Source: Dasania phycosphaerae (GTDB lineage Bacteria; Pseudomonadota; Gammaproteobacteria; Pseudomonadales; Dasaniaceae). Taken from it: 64,000 nucleotides of DNA. This document shows positions 9,223 through 17,294 of the stretch, in pieces (the stretch's first letter is position 1; the number at the start of each line of letters is the position of its first letter). A program made the position numbers and the translations under genes. The notes beneath the pieces were generated by a model, which searched no databases, was not told where the DNA came from, and saw only the letters and a list, made by a program, of their open reading frames with translations. Where the stretch lies: NCBI RefSeq assembly GCF_026891035.1, contig NZ_JAPTGG010000014.1, positions 32,500 through 96,499 of the forward strand. The letters are read 5' to 3'.

Positions 9223-10530
9223 ATGGTAGACGAAAATTCCAATCCGCTAGGTTTAGATGCCAGCATAGCGGCTGAAATAGGCAAGGTGCAGCAGCTAAAC
9301 TTGCAGCTTTTGGCGCAGCAGTTTAATGAGCTATGGGGCCATGGCCGCAATATTATCTTATGTTGGTGTGCGGTGGAGGCTGGCATAGAGGTTTTGGTAG
9401 TACCTCATTATTTTTTAAGTGATTTTACCGAAAGCCTGAATGATTGTTCGCCGGTAGATAGATTAGATGCTCTTAATGGCCGCTTTATACGCCAGTTAAT
9501 TTCCGGCGGCCGGCAGCTAAGTGTAGAAGATTTACACGGCACCGCTAAACGTTTTGACTTAGAAATACAAACCTTAGAATTACCGGTACCGGTGACAAAA
9601 AAGCTGGCCGTGTGCAAAGCCATTGATCAGCTGGTACAGCGCTATAGCCTCAATTATGTTAAAAACCGTGGTGTGCTGTTATTTGATATTTGTGATTTTT
9701 CTCGGGCTACTTCCTTTGAGCAAATCAGCCAGCTCAGCAGCCTGTCCTATTCTTTAAACTCGGCGAGAGTAAAGCTGCTTAGCACGGGGGTGGAGGTAAA
9801 CTTTTCCCGCACCACAACGGGTGACGGTTATTATATTTGGAACCAGGATACCAAACCTCAGGGCAATGCCGATCTATTTTATTTTATGTTGCTAGTGCTG
9901 GCCGATAACGCCTTAGCGCGCCGTAAAATGCAGCAAAAAAATAAAGGCCGCAGGGTCAACGCCAACAATGTGCCGTTGCTGCGCACGGGCTTTCACATAG
10001 GCAGCCACTATGAGTTCTACCAAACCGAATCGGGTAACGGGGCGGTGGATAGTTTTATTGTTGGCGATGTCACTATAGAGCTGGCCCGTATGTTAGAGCT
10101 GGCTCAGCCCGGGCAAATTTTTATAGGTGATATAGATACCTGGTTGCCCACCTCCAGGAGCGAGGGCGCCTACTTGGTTACCGTCGATAGCCAAAACTTT
10201 GTGGATCGCGTCAGTCGCCGCACCAGCCCCTTAAACGGCTTGGAGCTTTCCGGTGAAAAAATCAGTGATATACACTGTTACTTAACCGGTGAAACTGGCG
10301 CCAGTGCCGGCCGCAGCGTACGCCGTTTTAAGGTCACCGATAAGCATGGTTACAGCCGCAACGTCTATAATTTACGCATTAATATTCGAACCTGTGACGG
10401 GCGTCCACTCCTACTAGGCCTGTCAGATAGTAATCTACCCAAACGCCAATACGATGGAGTAACCGCTATCGCCGATAGTGAACGCGTATTAAAGCGGTTA
10501 TCGCCCAGCATAGCGGTGGCCGACGACTAA
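9223..10530 (+). CDS. Divergent class III nucleotide cyclase-homology protein
   Basis: 435 residues. Residues about 1-140 match nothing I recognise; about 150-315 align with the adenylate/guanylate cyclase catalytic fold: first metal Asp in LLFDICDFS (D155/D159), second metal Asp in TTGDGYYIW (about D201), then GFHIGSHYEFY and VGDVTIELARMLELAQPGQIFIGD, matching the usual V(I)GDAVNLAARLE..A.PGQ..IS stretch. Two catalytic positions look altered: the transition-state Asn of that stretch is replaced by Ile although the Arg is kept, and the base-selecting Lys before GDG is not in place. It could therefore be a cyclase with other specificity or a catalytically dead sensor. The C-terminal 100 residues are basic and unassigned. 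Sits between a PilZ gene and an HD-phosphodiesterase gene. Confidence 0.7.
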   Translation: MVDENSNPLGLDASIAAEIGKVQQLNLQLLAQQFNELWGHGRNIILCWCAVEAGIEVLVVPHYFLSDFTESLNDCSPVDRLDALNGRFIRQLISGGRQLSVEDLHGTAKRFDLEIQTLELPVPVTKKLAVCKAIDQLVQRYSLNYVKNRGVLLFDICDFSRATSFEQISQLSSLSYSLNSARVKLLSTGVEVNFSRTTTGDGYYIWNQDTKPQGNADLFYFMLLVLADNALARRKMQQKNKGRRVNANNVPLLRTGFHIGSHYEFYQTESGNGAVDSFIVGDVTIELARMLELAQPGQIFIGDIDTWLPTSRSEGAYLVTVDSQNFVDRVSRRTSPLNGLELSGEKISDIHCYLTGETGASAGRSVRRFKVTDKHGYSRNVYNLRINIRTCDGRPLLLGLSDSNLPKRQYDGVTAIADSERVLKRLSPSIAVADD

Positions 10531-10552
10531 ATATGGAAAAGCCGGGGGGAAG

Positions 10553-11485
10553 ATGGCAGGCTGCGCTCAACAAGTCACTATGGATGTGACCGGAACCGTA
10601 AATGTCAGCGATGCACAGGCTGTGTGCAATGCTGTGATGGGGATTTTGACGGTCCGTTATCCCGGTTATGACTTCACTATTATTAGCACTCTCTATAAAG
10701 ACTTTGCCGCGCTGTATAGCGGTAATTACCCCGGCTACATAGCCTGCGAGACCCCCTATCACGATGTGCAGCATGTGCTAGATGTAAGCCTGGCTATGGC
10801 GCGCTTATTGGATGGCTACGATAAAAGCCACAGCTCTGAGCAACAGTTAGGCCCCGAGTTGGCGGTGCTGGGTATGGCCGTGGCGCTGTTTCACGACTCG
10901 GGCTATATACGCAGCAGCGATGATAAAACCACTAGTCACGGGGCCGAGTACACCAAAACCCATGTAAGCCGCAGCGCTGCCTTTATGGCCCATTATTTTC
11001 CTCTAGTGGCTATGGCGCAGTGGGTGAAGATTGCCGAAAAGCTGGTGCACTTTACCGGTTACGAGTTACCGCCCGAGTCCATCACTTTGGCCAACCCCAA
11101 GCATCGAGTACTGGGGGCGATGATAGGCACTGCCGATGTGGTGGCACAAATGGCAGATGCGGCTTACCTCAATAAATGCCGTGACCGTTTGTACCCAGAA
11201 TTTGAGCTAGGGGGCATGTTAAAACAGCGCATGGCCGATGGCAGCGAGCAAGTCATATACAGCTCGGCAGAAGATTTATTGGCCAAGACCCCAGGCTTTA
11301 TTAAAACCACAATTACTGAGCGTTTAGACGGCCACTTTCAGGGTTTATACCGCTACGTGGAGGCGCACTTTGGCGGTACTAATAAATATATGGAAGCTTT
11401 AGAAAATAACTGTAAACATTTAGAATCGCTGCTGGCAAAAAACGACCCCGAATTACTTAAGCAAACCCTACATCGTCCCGAGTAA
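10553..11485 (+). CDS. HD-domain cyclic nucleotide phosphodiesterase-like protein
   Basis: 310-residue soluble protein. The arrangement YHDVQHVLDV (near residue 66), LFHDSGYI (near 115) and GTADVVAQMAD (near 192) matches metal-binding positions of HD hydrolases and resembles the class I 3',5'-cyclic nucleotide phosphodiesterase layout (H-N/D-x-x-H-x-x-D, HD, later D). A strong GGGGGAAG ribosome site lies 1-2 bases before the ATG; the next in-frame Met is at residue 10. It follows the cyclase-like gene by 22 bases, so the pair probably makes and degrades, or senses and degrades, the same nucleotide. The nucleotide is unknown. RsmJ follows after 5 bases and may be in the same transcript. Confidence 0.7.
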   Translation: MAGCAQQVTMDVTGTVNVSDAQAVCNAVMGILTVRYPGYDFTIISTLYKDFAALYSGNYPGYIACETPYHDVQHVLDVSLAMARLLDGYDKSHSSEQQLGPELAVLGMAVALFHDSGYIRSSDDKTTSHGAEYTKTHVSRSAAFMAHYFPLVAMAQWVKIAEKLVHFTGYELPPESITLANPKHRVLGAMIGTADVVAQMADAAYLNKCRDRLYPEFELGGMLKQRMADGSEQVIYSSAEDLLAKTPGFIKTTITERLDGHFQGLYRYVEAHFGGTNKYMEALENNCKHLESLLAKNDPELLKQTLHRPE

Positions 11486-11490
11486 ACCCT

Positions 11491-12276
11491 ATGCCCTGTT
11501 CCAAGCTTGTTGTGCTGCTGGATGATCATCACCAGCCGCAACTGCATACGCTGGCCCAACAATTACAGTTGCCCTTATTAAATGCCGATGACTTAGCCTG
11601 CAGCCAGGCTGAATATGGTTTAGGTTTTTTTCAGCAGGCGCTAGGGGTAAAAGAGTTAGCCAGCAAAGCTGGGCCAGTATGCGTCGACTTTGTGACTGGC
11701 ACTGCCGCGCATCGGCGCAATATGGGTGGCGGCGAGCTTATTGTGAAAGCCATGGGAGGCAGTAAACAGCAGCGACCCAGTGTGTTAGATGTAACGGCGG
11801 GCTTAGGCCGCGATAGCTTTGTGTTGGCTAGCTGGGGTTTTAGCGTGCAAATGTTAGAGCGCTCCCCGGTAGTGGCTAGTTTATTAGCCGATGGCCTGCT
11901 GCGAGCCAGCCAGTGCGAAGATAGAGAGGTGCAGGAAATCGCTAGCCGCATGCGGCTATGGCAGGGCGAGGCACAGGAATACTTGGCGCAAATTGGCGAT
12001 AGCATCGCCCCCGATATAATCTACCTAGACCCTATGTTCCCGCCCTCTAAAAAATCTGCGCTGGTTAAAAAAGATATGCGCGCATTTCACGCCATAGTTG
12101 GCAAAGAGCAAGATGCCAGTGAGCTATTAGCCGCCGCGAGAGCCAAGGCTAGGCATAGGGTAGTGGTGAAACGGCCAAAAAAATCTGCTTTTTTGGCGGA
12201 GCAAAAGCCCAGCTTCAGTTTGGCCGGTAAAGCGGTAAGATTTGATGTTTACAGCCTGCGGGCCTTTGCCAAATAA
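11491..12276 (+). CDS. rsmJ: 16S rRNA (guanine-1516-N2)-methyltransferase RsmJ
   Basis: SAM-dependent methyltransferase that modifies G1516 of 16S rRNA. 261 residues. Family hallmarks: FVTGTAAHRRNMGGGELIVKA, SAM-binding VLDVTAGLGRDSFVLASWG, the acidic ribose contact MLERSP, and the catalytic-loop motif IIYLDPMFPPSKKSA. Starts 5 bases after the phosphodiesterase gene with little sign of a strong ribosome site, suggesting coupling. A strong hairpin terminator follows. Confidence 0.95.
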   Translation: MPCSKLVVLLDDHHQPQLHTLAQQLQLPLLNADDLACSQAEYGLGFFQQALGVKELASKAGPVCVDFVTGTAAHRRNMGGGELIVKAMGGSKQQRPSVLDVTAGLGRDSFVLASWGFSVQMLERSPVVASLLADGLLRASQCEDREVQEIASRMRLWQGEAQEYLAQIGDSIAPDIIYLDPMFPPSKKSALVKKDMRAFHAIVGKEQDASELLAAARAKARHRVVVKRPKKSAFLAEQKPSFSLAGKAVRFDVYSLRAFAK

Positions 12277-12301
12277 GCACAGTGGCAAAGTCATCAGGCA
12301 T

Positions 12302-12330
12302 AAAAAAGCCCGCTAGCAGCGGGCTTTTTT
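12302..12330. terminator. Bidirectional terminator between rsmJ and the histone-like gene
   Basis: Perfect 8-bp stem AGCCCGCT/AGCGGGCT (12307-12314 and 12318-12325) with a 3-base loop, flanked by an A tract on the left and a T tract on the right, so it can serve both convergent genes. Confidence 0.92.
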
Positions 12331-12345
12331 ATTAGCGCGGGCTAA

Positions 12346-13110
12346 TTAAGCTTTTTTGGCTTTCTTAGCAGCTGGCTTTTTAGCGGCTTTTTTAGCAGCA
12401 GGCTTCTTGGCAGCTTTAGGGGCTGCTTTTTTAGCGGCAGGCTTTTTGGCAGCTTTTTTGGCTTTCGCTTTTTCTTTAGCAGCGGCTTTTTTGGCAGCAG
12501 CTTTAGCTTTAGCGGCCGCTTTTTTGGCCTTTTCTTTCTCTTTGGCGGCAGCTTTCTTAGCAGCGGCTTTGGCTTTAGCAGCTTTAGCTTTAGCAGCTAG
12601 CTTAGCTTTGGCAGCAGCTTTTTTAGCTCTTTCTTTTTCTTTGGCAGCGGCTTTTTTAGCAGCTATTTTAGCTTTGGCAGCAGCTTTCTTGGCTTTAGCA
12701 GCTTCCTTCTTAGCAAGCGCTTTTTTAGCAGCAGCTTCAGTTTTGGCTTCAGCAGCAGCAGCTTTCAGGGCCGCTTTGGCAGCAGCAACTTCAGCTTTAA
12801 GGGCGCTGGCAGTGTCTTTAGCCGCTTTTTCAGCAGCTTTAGCTTTGGCCGCAGCAGCTTTAGCCTTGGCAACGGCAGCTTTAGTAGCAGCAGTTTTTTT
12901 GGCTTTGGCTTTAGCTTGAGCAGCAGCTAATTTTTTAGCAGCAGCAGCACTGGCTGTTTTGGCTTTAGCAGCGTCTTTAGCAGCTTTAGTTGCCGCTTTT
13001 TCAGCATTAGCAGCTTGAGCAGTGCGGGCTTTCTCTAGCTTAGCTTTTAACTGAGCGATTTCTTTTTCTATTTCAACAACAGGGTTTGCAGCTTTTTTTG
13101 CAGCGGCCAT
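12346..13110 (-). CDS. Lys/Ala-rich histone H1-like protein (AlgP-like)
   Basis: 254 residues, almost entirely Ala and Lys. After a short ordinary N-terminus (MAAAKKAANPVVEIEKEIAQLKA... with coiled-coil character to about residue 35) the chain becomes KAKAAAKKAAAKEKEKAKKAA-type repeats and ends with KKPAAKKA repeats, as in the AlgP/AlgR3 and histone H1-like proteins of Pseudomonas. The lysine repeats should bind DNA non-specifically and compact the nucleoid. Relatives affect alginate transcription in Pseudomonas, but no alginate genes are visible here. The repeats are prone to length variation by slippage. The gene has a long AT-rich upstream region (13111-13400) shared with the divergent DUF1244 gene. 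Confidence 0.85.
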   Translation of the reverse strand: MAAAKKAANPVVEIEKEIAQLKAKLEKARTAQAANAEKAATKAAKDAAKAKTASAAAAKKLAAAQAKAKAKKTAATKAAVAKAKAAAAKAKAAEKAAKDTASALKAEVAAAKAALKAAAAEAKTEAAAKKALAKKEAAKAKKAAAKAKIAAKKAAAKEKERAKKAAAKAKLAAKAKAAKAKAAAKKAAAKEKEKAKKAAAKAKAAAKKAAAKEKAKAKKAAKKPAAKKAAPKAAKKPAAKKAAKKPAAKKAKKA

Positions 13111-13409
13111 AGTTTTGTCCTTACGTTCATTAAAAAATTAATTATAAAGGTTCAAAAGGTTTGTTTAAAAAACCAGCGAATTATACGCGGCTTTTTGCGT
13201 GAGGAAAGTGAAAATAGAAAATAAGTGGTGGAAATTAAACAAATAGGCATTATTTTTTTGATCTTTTGTAAAATAAATCGGCATTTATCCCCTTGCGATG
13301 CTTTTTGCTGAGAAATGTTACCTCAACCTTGCGGGCTGGGGTGTTTGTGGCCCATACTTTTTTACCGCACTAAGCCATAGTGTTTTGAACTAAAAAAAGA
13401 GTGGAAGAT

Positions 13410-13703
13410 ATGGAAAAGAAGACCCAAACAGAAATAGAGGCGGCGGTTTTTCGTCGCTTATTGGCCCATTTTGACAGCCGTAAAGATGTACAAAATATCG
13501 ATTTAATGAATTTGGCGGGCTTTTGCCGTAATTGCTTGTCGAAGTGGTATGTGGCCGAGGCGGACGAGCGCCAACAAGCAATAAACTACGAGCAGGCGCG
13601 GGAGATTGTTTACGGCATGCCCTATGACGAGTGGAAAGAGAAATATCAATTAGAGTCCACCCCAGAGCAATTGGCTGCGTTTAATGCCAATAAGAAAAAA
13701 TAA
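13410..13703 (+). CDS. DUF1244 family protein
   Basis: 97 residues, cytoplasmic, DUF1244. Conserved block FRRLLAHFDSRKDVQNIDLMNLAGFCRNCLSKWY with a CxxC pair, then EQAREIVYGMPYDEWKEKYQ. Structures of the family show a small all-helical dimer; its function is not established. A GTG three codons upstream (13401) is an alternative start; I prefer the ATG because the family N-terminus begins close to the TEIEAAVFRRL block. Divergent from the histone-like gene. Confidence 0.85.
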   Translation: MEKKTQTEIEAAVFRRLLAHFDSRKDVQNIDLMNLAGFCRNCLSKWYVAEADERQQAINYEQAREIVYGMPYDEWKEKYQLESTPEQLAAFNANKKK

Positions 13704-13733
13704 CCGGGTTTAACTCATGTTGGCCAGCCCGTT

Positions 13734-14138
13734 TTATAACAGGCTGCCATGTGGCAAAAAGCGGTTATTACTATTGGCTTTAATCCATAGGCTTAGCTCT
13801 TTATTAATGCCTGTGCCTCGTTGTTTTAAGATCTTTCCTAGGGCTATAACTGGCGATTGATCGCCGGCATCCCAGCCGGGCAGTTGCTCGGCTTTGGTAA
13901 AAAACTTCATTAAAGCGATTATTTCAGCATCACTCAGCTCTTGTACATGGGGCTGCCAGAATGCCAGGTTTTGACGCATTAGCAGTGCATAGTCGGCCTG
14001 TTCCTGCGCTGATAGTTGTTGGCTTAAATCATCCAGCTGCTGTTGCTCAGTTAGGGCGATAAAACTCTGTAATAGTTGCTCGCTCATGGTTATGGATTGT
14101 GATGCTGCTGGGTCTGCTGACCAGGTGCCTATACTCAT
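13734..14138 (-). CDS. Conserved hypothetical protein
   Basis: 134 residues, no signal peptide or membrane segment. The C-terminal half has a pattern I associate with conserved Pseudomonas proteins of unknown role (ALMKFFTKAEQLPGWDAGDQSPVIALGKILKQRG ... LSLWIKANSNNRFLPHGSLL). An alternative start at 14087 would remove 17 residues; the upstream ATG has an AGG element at suitable distance. Convergent with DUF1244 and divergent from dinB, with the LexA box in the shared region. Confidence 0.7.
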   Translation of the reverse strand: MSIGTWSADPAASQSITMSEQLLQSFIALTEQQQLDDLSQQLSAQEQADYALLMRQNLAFWQPHVQELSDAEIIALMKFFTKAEQLPGWDAGDQSPVIALGKILKQRGTGINKELSLWIKANSNNRFLPHGSLL

Positions 14139-14227
14139 ACTGCGTGCCTAAGGTAAATTGCTTTCTTTTATTATAGTGCGGTTGTGGGCAAATTATACGG
14201 CTTTGTTTTTTATTTGGGCGGTGTATA

Positions 14228-14243
14228 CTGTTTTTACATACAG
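14228..14243. promoter_or_regulatory. LexA (SOS) operator upstream of dinB
   Basis: CTGTTTTTACATACAG matches CTGT-N8-ACAG exactly, flanked by TA on the left and TT on the right as in the gammaproteobacterial SOS consensus. It ends 15 bases before the dinB ATG, so LexA would block transcription initiation. It also rules against the longer dinB frame, since the operator would then be coding. Confidence 0.9.
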
Positions 14244-14258
14244 TTAATTGCTTTTAAA

Positions 14259-15368
14259 ATGTTAAATTCTGCTACCGAAACGTCGTTGCGAAAAATTATT
14301 CACTGCGATTGTGATTGTTTTTTTGCCGCTATAGAAATGCGCGATGACCCTTTGTTGCGGGGCCGGCCTATGGCTGTGGGTGGTAGTAGCGATAAGCGCG
14401 GGGTGATTTCTACCTGTAATTACGAAGCCAGGGCTTATGGTGTGCACTCAGCCATGGCTACTGCCCATGCCAAAAAATTGTGCCCAGATTTACTGGTAGT
14501 GCCTCATAATATGGCCAAATACCGGCTGGCTGCTCAGCAGATACGTGATATTTTTTATGACTATACCGATGCGGTGGAGCCGGTCTCTTTAGATGAGGCT
14601 TACTTGGATGTGAGTGCCAGCAGCGCCTGCCAAGGCAGTGCAACGTTAATCGCTAAAGAGATTATGGCCAGGGTACATGCCGAGGTGGGTATTACACTTT
14701 CGGCGGGAGTTGCGGGTAATAAATTCTTGGCAAAAATTGGCAGTGATTGGAATAAACCCAATGGCCTATGTGTGATCTTACCGCAGCAAGTTGCCGATTT
14801 TGTGGTGGAGTTACCGGTGGCCAAAATCAACGGCGTGGGCAAGGTGACTGCTGAAAAATTGCAGCGCTTAGGAGTGCAGCGCTGTGGTGATTTACAAGCT
14901 TATACGGTGTTTGAATTGGTGGAGTTATTTGGCGCTTTTGGCCAGCGTTTGTATAAATTATGCCGCGGCGAGGATGATAGGCCGGTCAAGGTCAGCCGTC
15001 AGCGCAAATCCTTGAGTGTAGAGCACACCTACCCAGAAGATAAAGACAGCTTGTCGCAATGCTTGCAGCAATTACCGGCCTTGTTTGCCCAGCTTAATCA
15101 GCGTTTGGAGGGTTTAGAGGGCAGTTATCTGGTGACTAAGCAGTTTGTAAAATTTAAATTTTCTGACTTTCAAACCACCACCGTAGAGTGCGTGGTGGCA
15201 GGCAGTATTAGGCTGTCCGTTTACCATGATTTATTTCAGCAAGCCTTTGAGCGAGGGGCTGGGCTGGGGGTGAGGTTGTTGGGCTTGGGGGTACGCTTTC
15301 AAGTTAGCCACGACAGCTACGGTGAGCAACTGCCATTGTTTCCCTATGACTTAACCTTGCATGGCTAG
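14259..15368 (+). CDS. dinB: DNA polymerase IV (Y-family translesion polymerase)
   Basis: Error-prone polymerase for lesion bypass. 369 residues from the ATG at 14259. Catalytic motifs: HCDCDCFFAAIEMRDDP (first metal Asp, steric-gate region) and EPVSLDEAYLDVS (second and third acidic residues); helix-hairpin-helix region INGVGKVTAEKLQRLGV; little finger domain follows. A GTG-initiated extension to 14184 is open but would include the LexA operator and add a hydrophobic stretch not found in the family. Regulation by LexA is directly supported by the operator. Confidence 0.95.
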   Translation: MLNSATETSLRKIIHCDCDCFFAAIEMRDDPLLRGRPMAVGGSSDKRGVISTCNYEARAYGVHSAMATAHAKKLCPDLLVVPHNMAKYRLAAQQIRDIFYDYTDAVEPVSLDEAYLDVSASSACQGSATLIAKEIMARVHAEVGITLSAGVAGNKFLAKIGSDWNKPNGLCVILPQQVADFVVELPVAKINGVGKVTAEKLQRLGVQRCGDLQAYTVFELVELFGAFGQRLYKLCRGEDDRPVKVSRQRKSLSVEHTYPEDKDSLSQCLQQLPALFAQLNQRLEGLEGSYLVTKQFVKFKFSDFQTTTVECVVAGSIRLSVYHDLFQQAFERGAGLGVRLLGLGVRFQVSHDSYGEQLPLFPYDLTLHG

Positions 15369-15503
15369 GCTTTTGCTCACCACTAAACTGATAGCTGTTG
15401 CGGGCCTTATTTCGCTATATTTGGCCTTGGCCGGCTGACATGGGTTACACTCACTAGTAATAATCAATGAATGGCAACGATGCGTCACTGTTGAGGGTTT
15501 TTT

Positions 15504-16076
15504 GTGAATAAATTAATAGGTTTAAGCTTATTGGCTGCTGTGTTGTGCCTAGCTGGCTGCGCCAACACGCAAATTGATGCGGGCGATACTGGTCGTTTTA
15601 ATAGTAAACAATACCGTGACTATAGTTGGGCAACGGCCACTATGACACATAAGCAGGGGCGCTCAGAGCGGCTGGTGATATTGGATCATGCACTACGCGA
15701 TGCGGTTAATACCCAGCTAAAGGCCAAAGGTTATCGGTTGGTGGAGCCTGCTGAGGCGCAATTTGTGGTGGATTATCGCTATACCCGCATGGTCAGCGTC
15801 GATCAAGGTGACCCTATGGCCACGCCTAAGGCATTGGAAGGTGCCTGGGATGCCGGGGCAACTATGGGTGACCCCGGCCTACAGCTAGGCTTTGTGCCTG
15901 AGAAAATTAGCGAGTTATTTTTGCGCTTTTCGGTGCGTGATAAGTTTAGTAAAAAAGAATTATGGAGCGGCACAGCGTCAAGAATTATGGATCAATCCTC
16001 TAAGAGTAAGACGCAGATTAATGCCATAGCCGAGAGAGTGGTGAAAAAACTTTTTGCTCAATTTGCTAAGCGCTAA
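15504..16076 (+). CDS. DUF4136 lipoprotein
   Basis: 190 residues starting with GTG. Signal peptide with a good lipobox LAGC (Cys near residue 19), so it should be an outer-membrane lipoprotein facing the periplasm. DUF4136 pattern: YRDYSWA, LDHALRDAVNTQLKAKGYRLVEPAEAQFVVDYRYT, and RDKFSKKELWSGTASR. Function of the family is unknown. It ends at a terminator shared with the mutarotase gene. Confidence 0.85.
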   Translation: MNKLIGLSLLAAVLCLAGCANTQIDAGDTGRFNSKQYRDYSWATATMTHKQGRSERLVILDHALRDAVNTQLKAKGYRLVEPAEAQFVVDYRYTRMVSVDQGDPMATPKALEGAWDAGATMGDPGLQLGFVPEKISELFLRFSVRDKFSKKELWSGTASRIMDQSSKSKTQINAIAERVVKKLFAQFAKR

Positions 16077-16124
16077 GCCTTGCACATTAAGACTGTATAG
16101 ATAGCGTAACCATAGATTTAAATT

Positions 16125-16152
16125 AACGGCGTAGCTTACACTACGCCGTTTT
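16125..16152. terminator. Hairpin between DUF4136 and mutarotase genes
   Basis: Perfect 10-bp stem AACGGCGTAG/CTACGCCGTT (16125-16134 and 16141-16150), loop CTTACA, followed by a short T run. Lies between the two convergent stops. Confidence 0.75.
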
Positions 16153-16153
16153 G

Positions 16154-17125
16154 CTATGTGGCAGAGAGTGGCTGGGGCTTAATAGCCAGCTGTAATTGGC
16201 GGCTTTGCCGAGGGGCTAGCGTGACTATATCTTCACCCACATTGGCGGTTTCTATGCATAGCATCTGTTGGTAATCATCGTCGGCAAAATTGTTTAAGTG
16301 CTGGGCCTTATTGCGCCAAGGGTTCCACACCACCGTGCTGTGGCTGCCGCTGCTATGGATAAGGGTTTGTTGCTGCTGCTCTTTGTCTATAAGGCGTATG
16401 GTGGGCAGCTCTTTTTGTTGCAGCCTGGAGTGTTGATAAATACGATCCGTCTCGCTGCTGATACTGAGCAAGCCCTGCTGAGTTTTGACTTGCTCATTGT
16501 CTAGCTTATCAATATAGCGCTGCTCTTCTAAGCCGCTAACCTGGCAGCGACTAATATCCCCCACGGCATAATAACTGTGCAGAGCACTGCTATAGCTAAA
16601 GGGCTTGCTGCCGGTATTGGTAACGACTAGGTTTAGTTCTAGCTGTTCGCCTACAGTGATGGTCAATTCTAGGCGGCTGGCGTAGGGCCACAGCGCTTGT
16701 TGCTCAGCCGCCAGCTCGTAACTGAGCTTTAATTGTGTTTGGCTACTGCTAACGGGGGTGATGCTGTCTAGCTGCCATAAATTATTACGGGCAAAGCCAT
16801 GGGCGGGGGGCTGGGCTGCAGCATCAAACTGCGCGGTAATAGCTTTGGGGTTTTGCGCCAGCTGACCAAACCAGGGCCAGCTGATGGGTATGCCGCCTCG
16901 CAAGGGCTGGCCCTGCTGGTAGCGATTGCTGCTACTTAGCCATAGGGTTTTACTATGGCCATGGGCTTGGTACTCGGCAACTTGCCCACCCTGTAAAAAT
17001 ATTAGCGCTTTGGCGGCGCTGTTATTAACGGCAACGGCAATTAATTCCTTGTGTAACTCTATGTGTATGCCTTCTATATGGCCAAATTCACTATAGAGGT
17101 GTTGTAGCTGCTGAGCGAGGTTCAT
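16154..17125 (-). CDS. D-hexose-6-phosphate mutarotase (YeaD-like, aldose 1-epimerase fold)
   Basis: 323 residues. Interconverts the anomers of glucose-6-phosphate and related hexose phosphates. Motifs: GGQVAEYQAHGHSKTLWLS, RGGIPISWPWFG, HGFARNNLW (conserved His), LHSYYAVGDI (second His) and a Glu in MLCIETANVG. Length fits the family. Monocistronic, no metabolic neighbours; divergent from rapA. Confidence 0.9.
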   Translation of the reverse strand: MNLAQQLQHLYSEFGHIEGIHIELHKELIAVAVNNSAAKALIFLQGGQVAEYQAHGHSKTLWLSSSNRYQQGQPLRGGIPISWPWFGQLAQNPKAITAQFDAAAQPPAHGFARNNLWQLDSITPVSSSQTQLKLSYELAAEQQALWPYASRLELTITVGEQLELNLVVTNTGSKPFSYSSALHSYYAVGDISRCQVSGLEEQRYIDKLDNEQVKTQQGLLSISSETDRIYQHSRLQQKELPTIRLIDKEQQQQTLIHSSGSHSTVVWNPWRNKAQHLNNFADDDYQQMLCIETANVGEDIVTLAPRQSRQLQLAIKPQPLSAT

Positions 17126-17294
17126 AGCGCTGGTGCTGTCCTTTGACTATTGCAATAGCTGCTAAGCTTAATCGCTATGGCTGAGCTAGGCCAGAGCAGA
17201 ACGCGCTAAGCTAGGCCTTTTACTGCTAAGAACTTGCAAATAGTCGCTAAGGCCTTATCATCCGCGGCCTTTATAGAACAAATAGGAAGCATAC

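Noticed and set aside
12356..12919. Long Ala/Leu/Phe-rich open frame on the plus strand
   Set aside because: It is the antisense of the Lys/Ala repeats of the histone-like gene; repetitive DNA keeps several frames open.
14184..14258. Longer dinB frame
   Set aside because: It would place the LexA operator inside the coding sequence and add a hydrophobic N-terminus foreign to the family.
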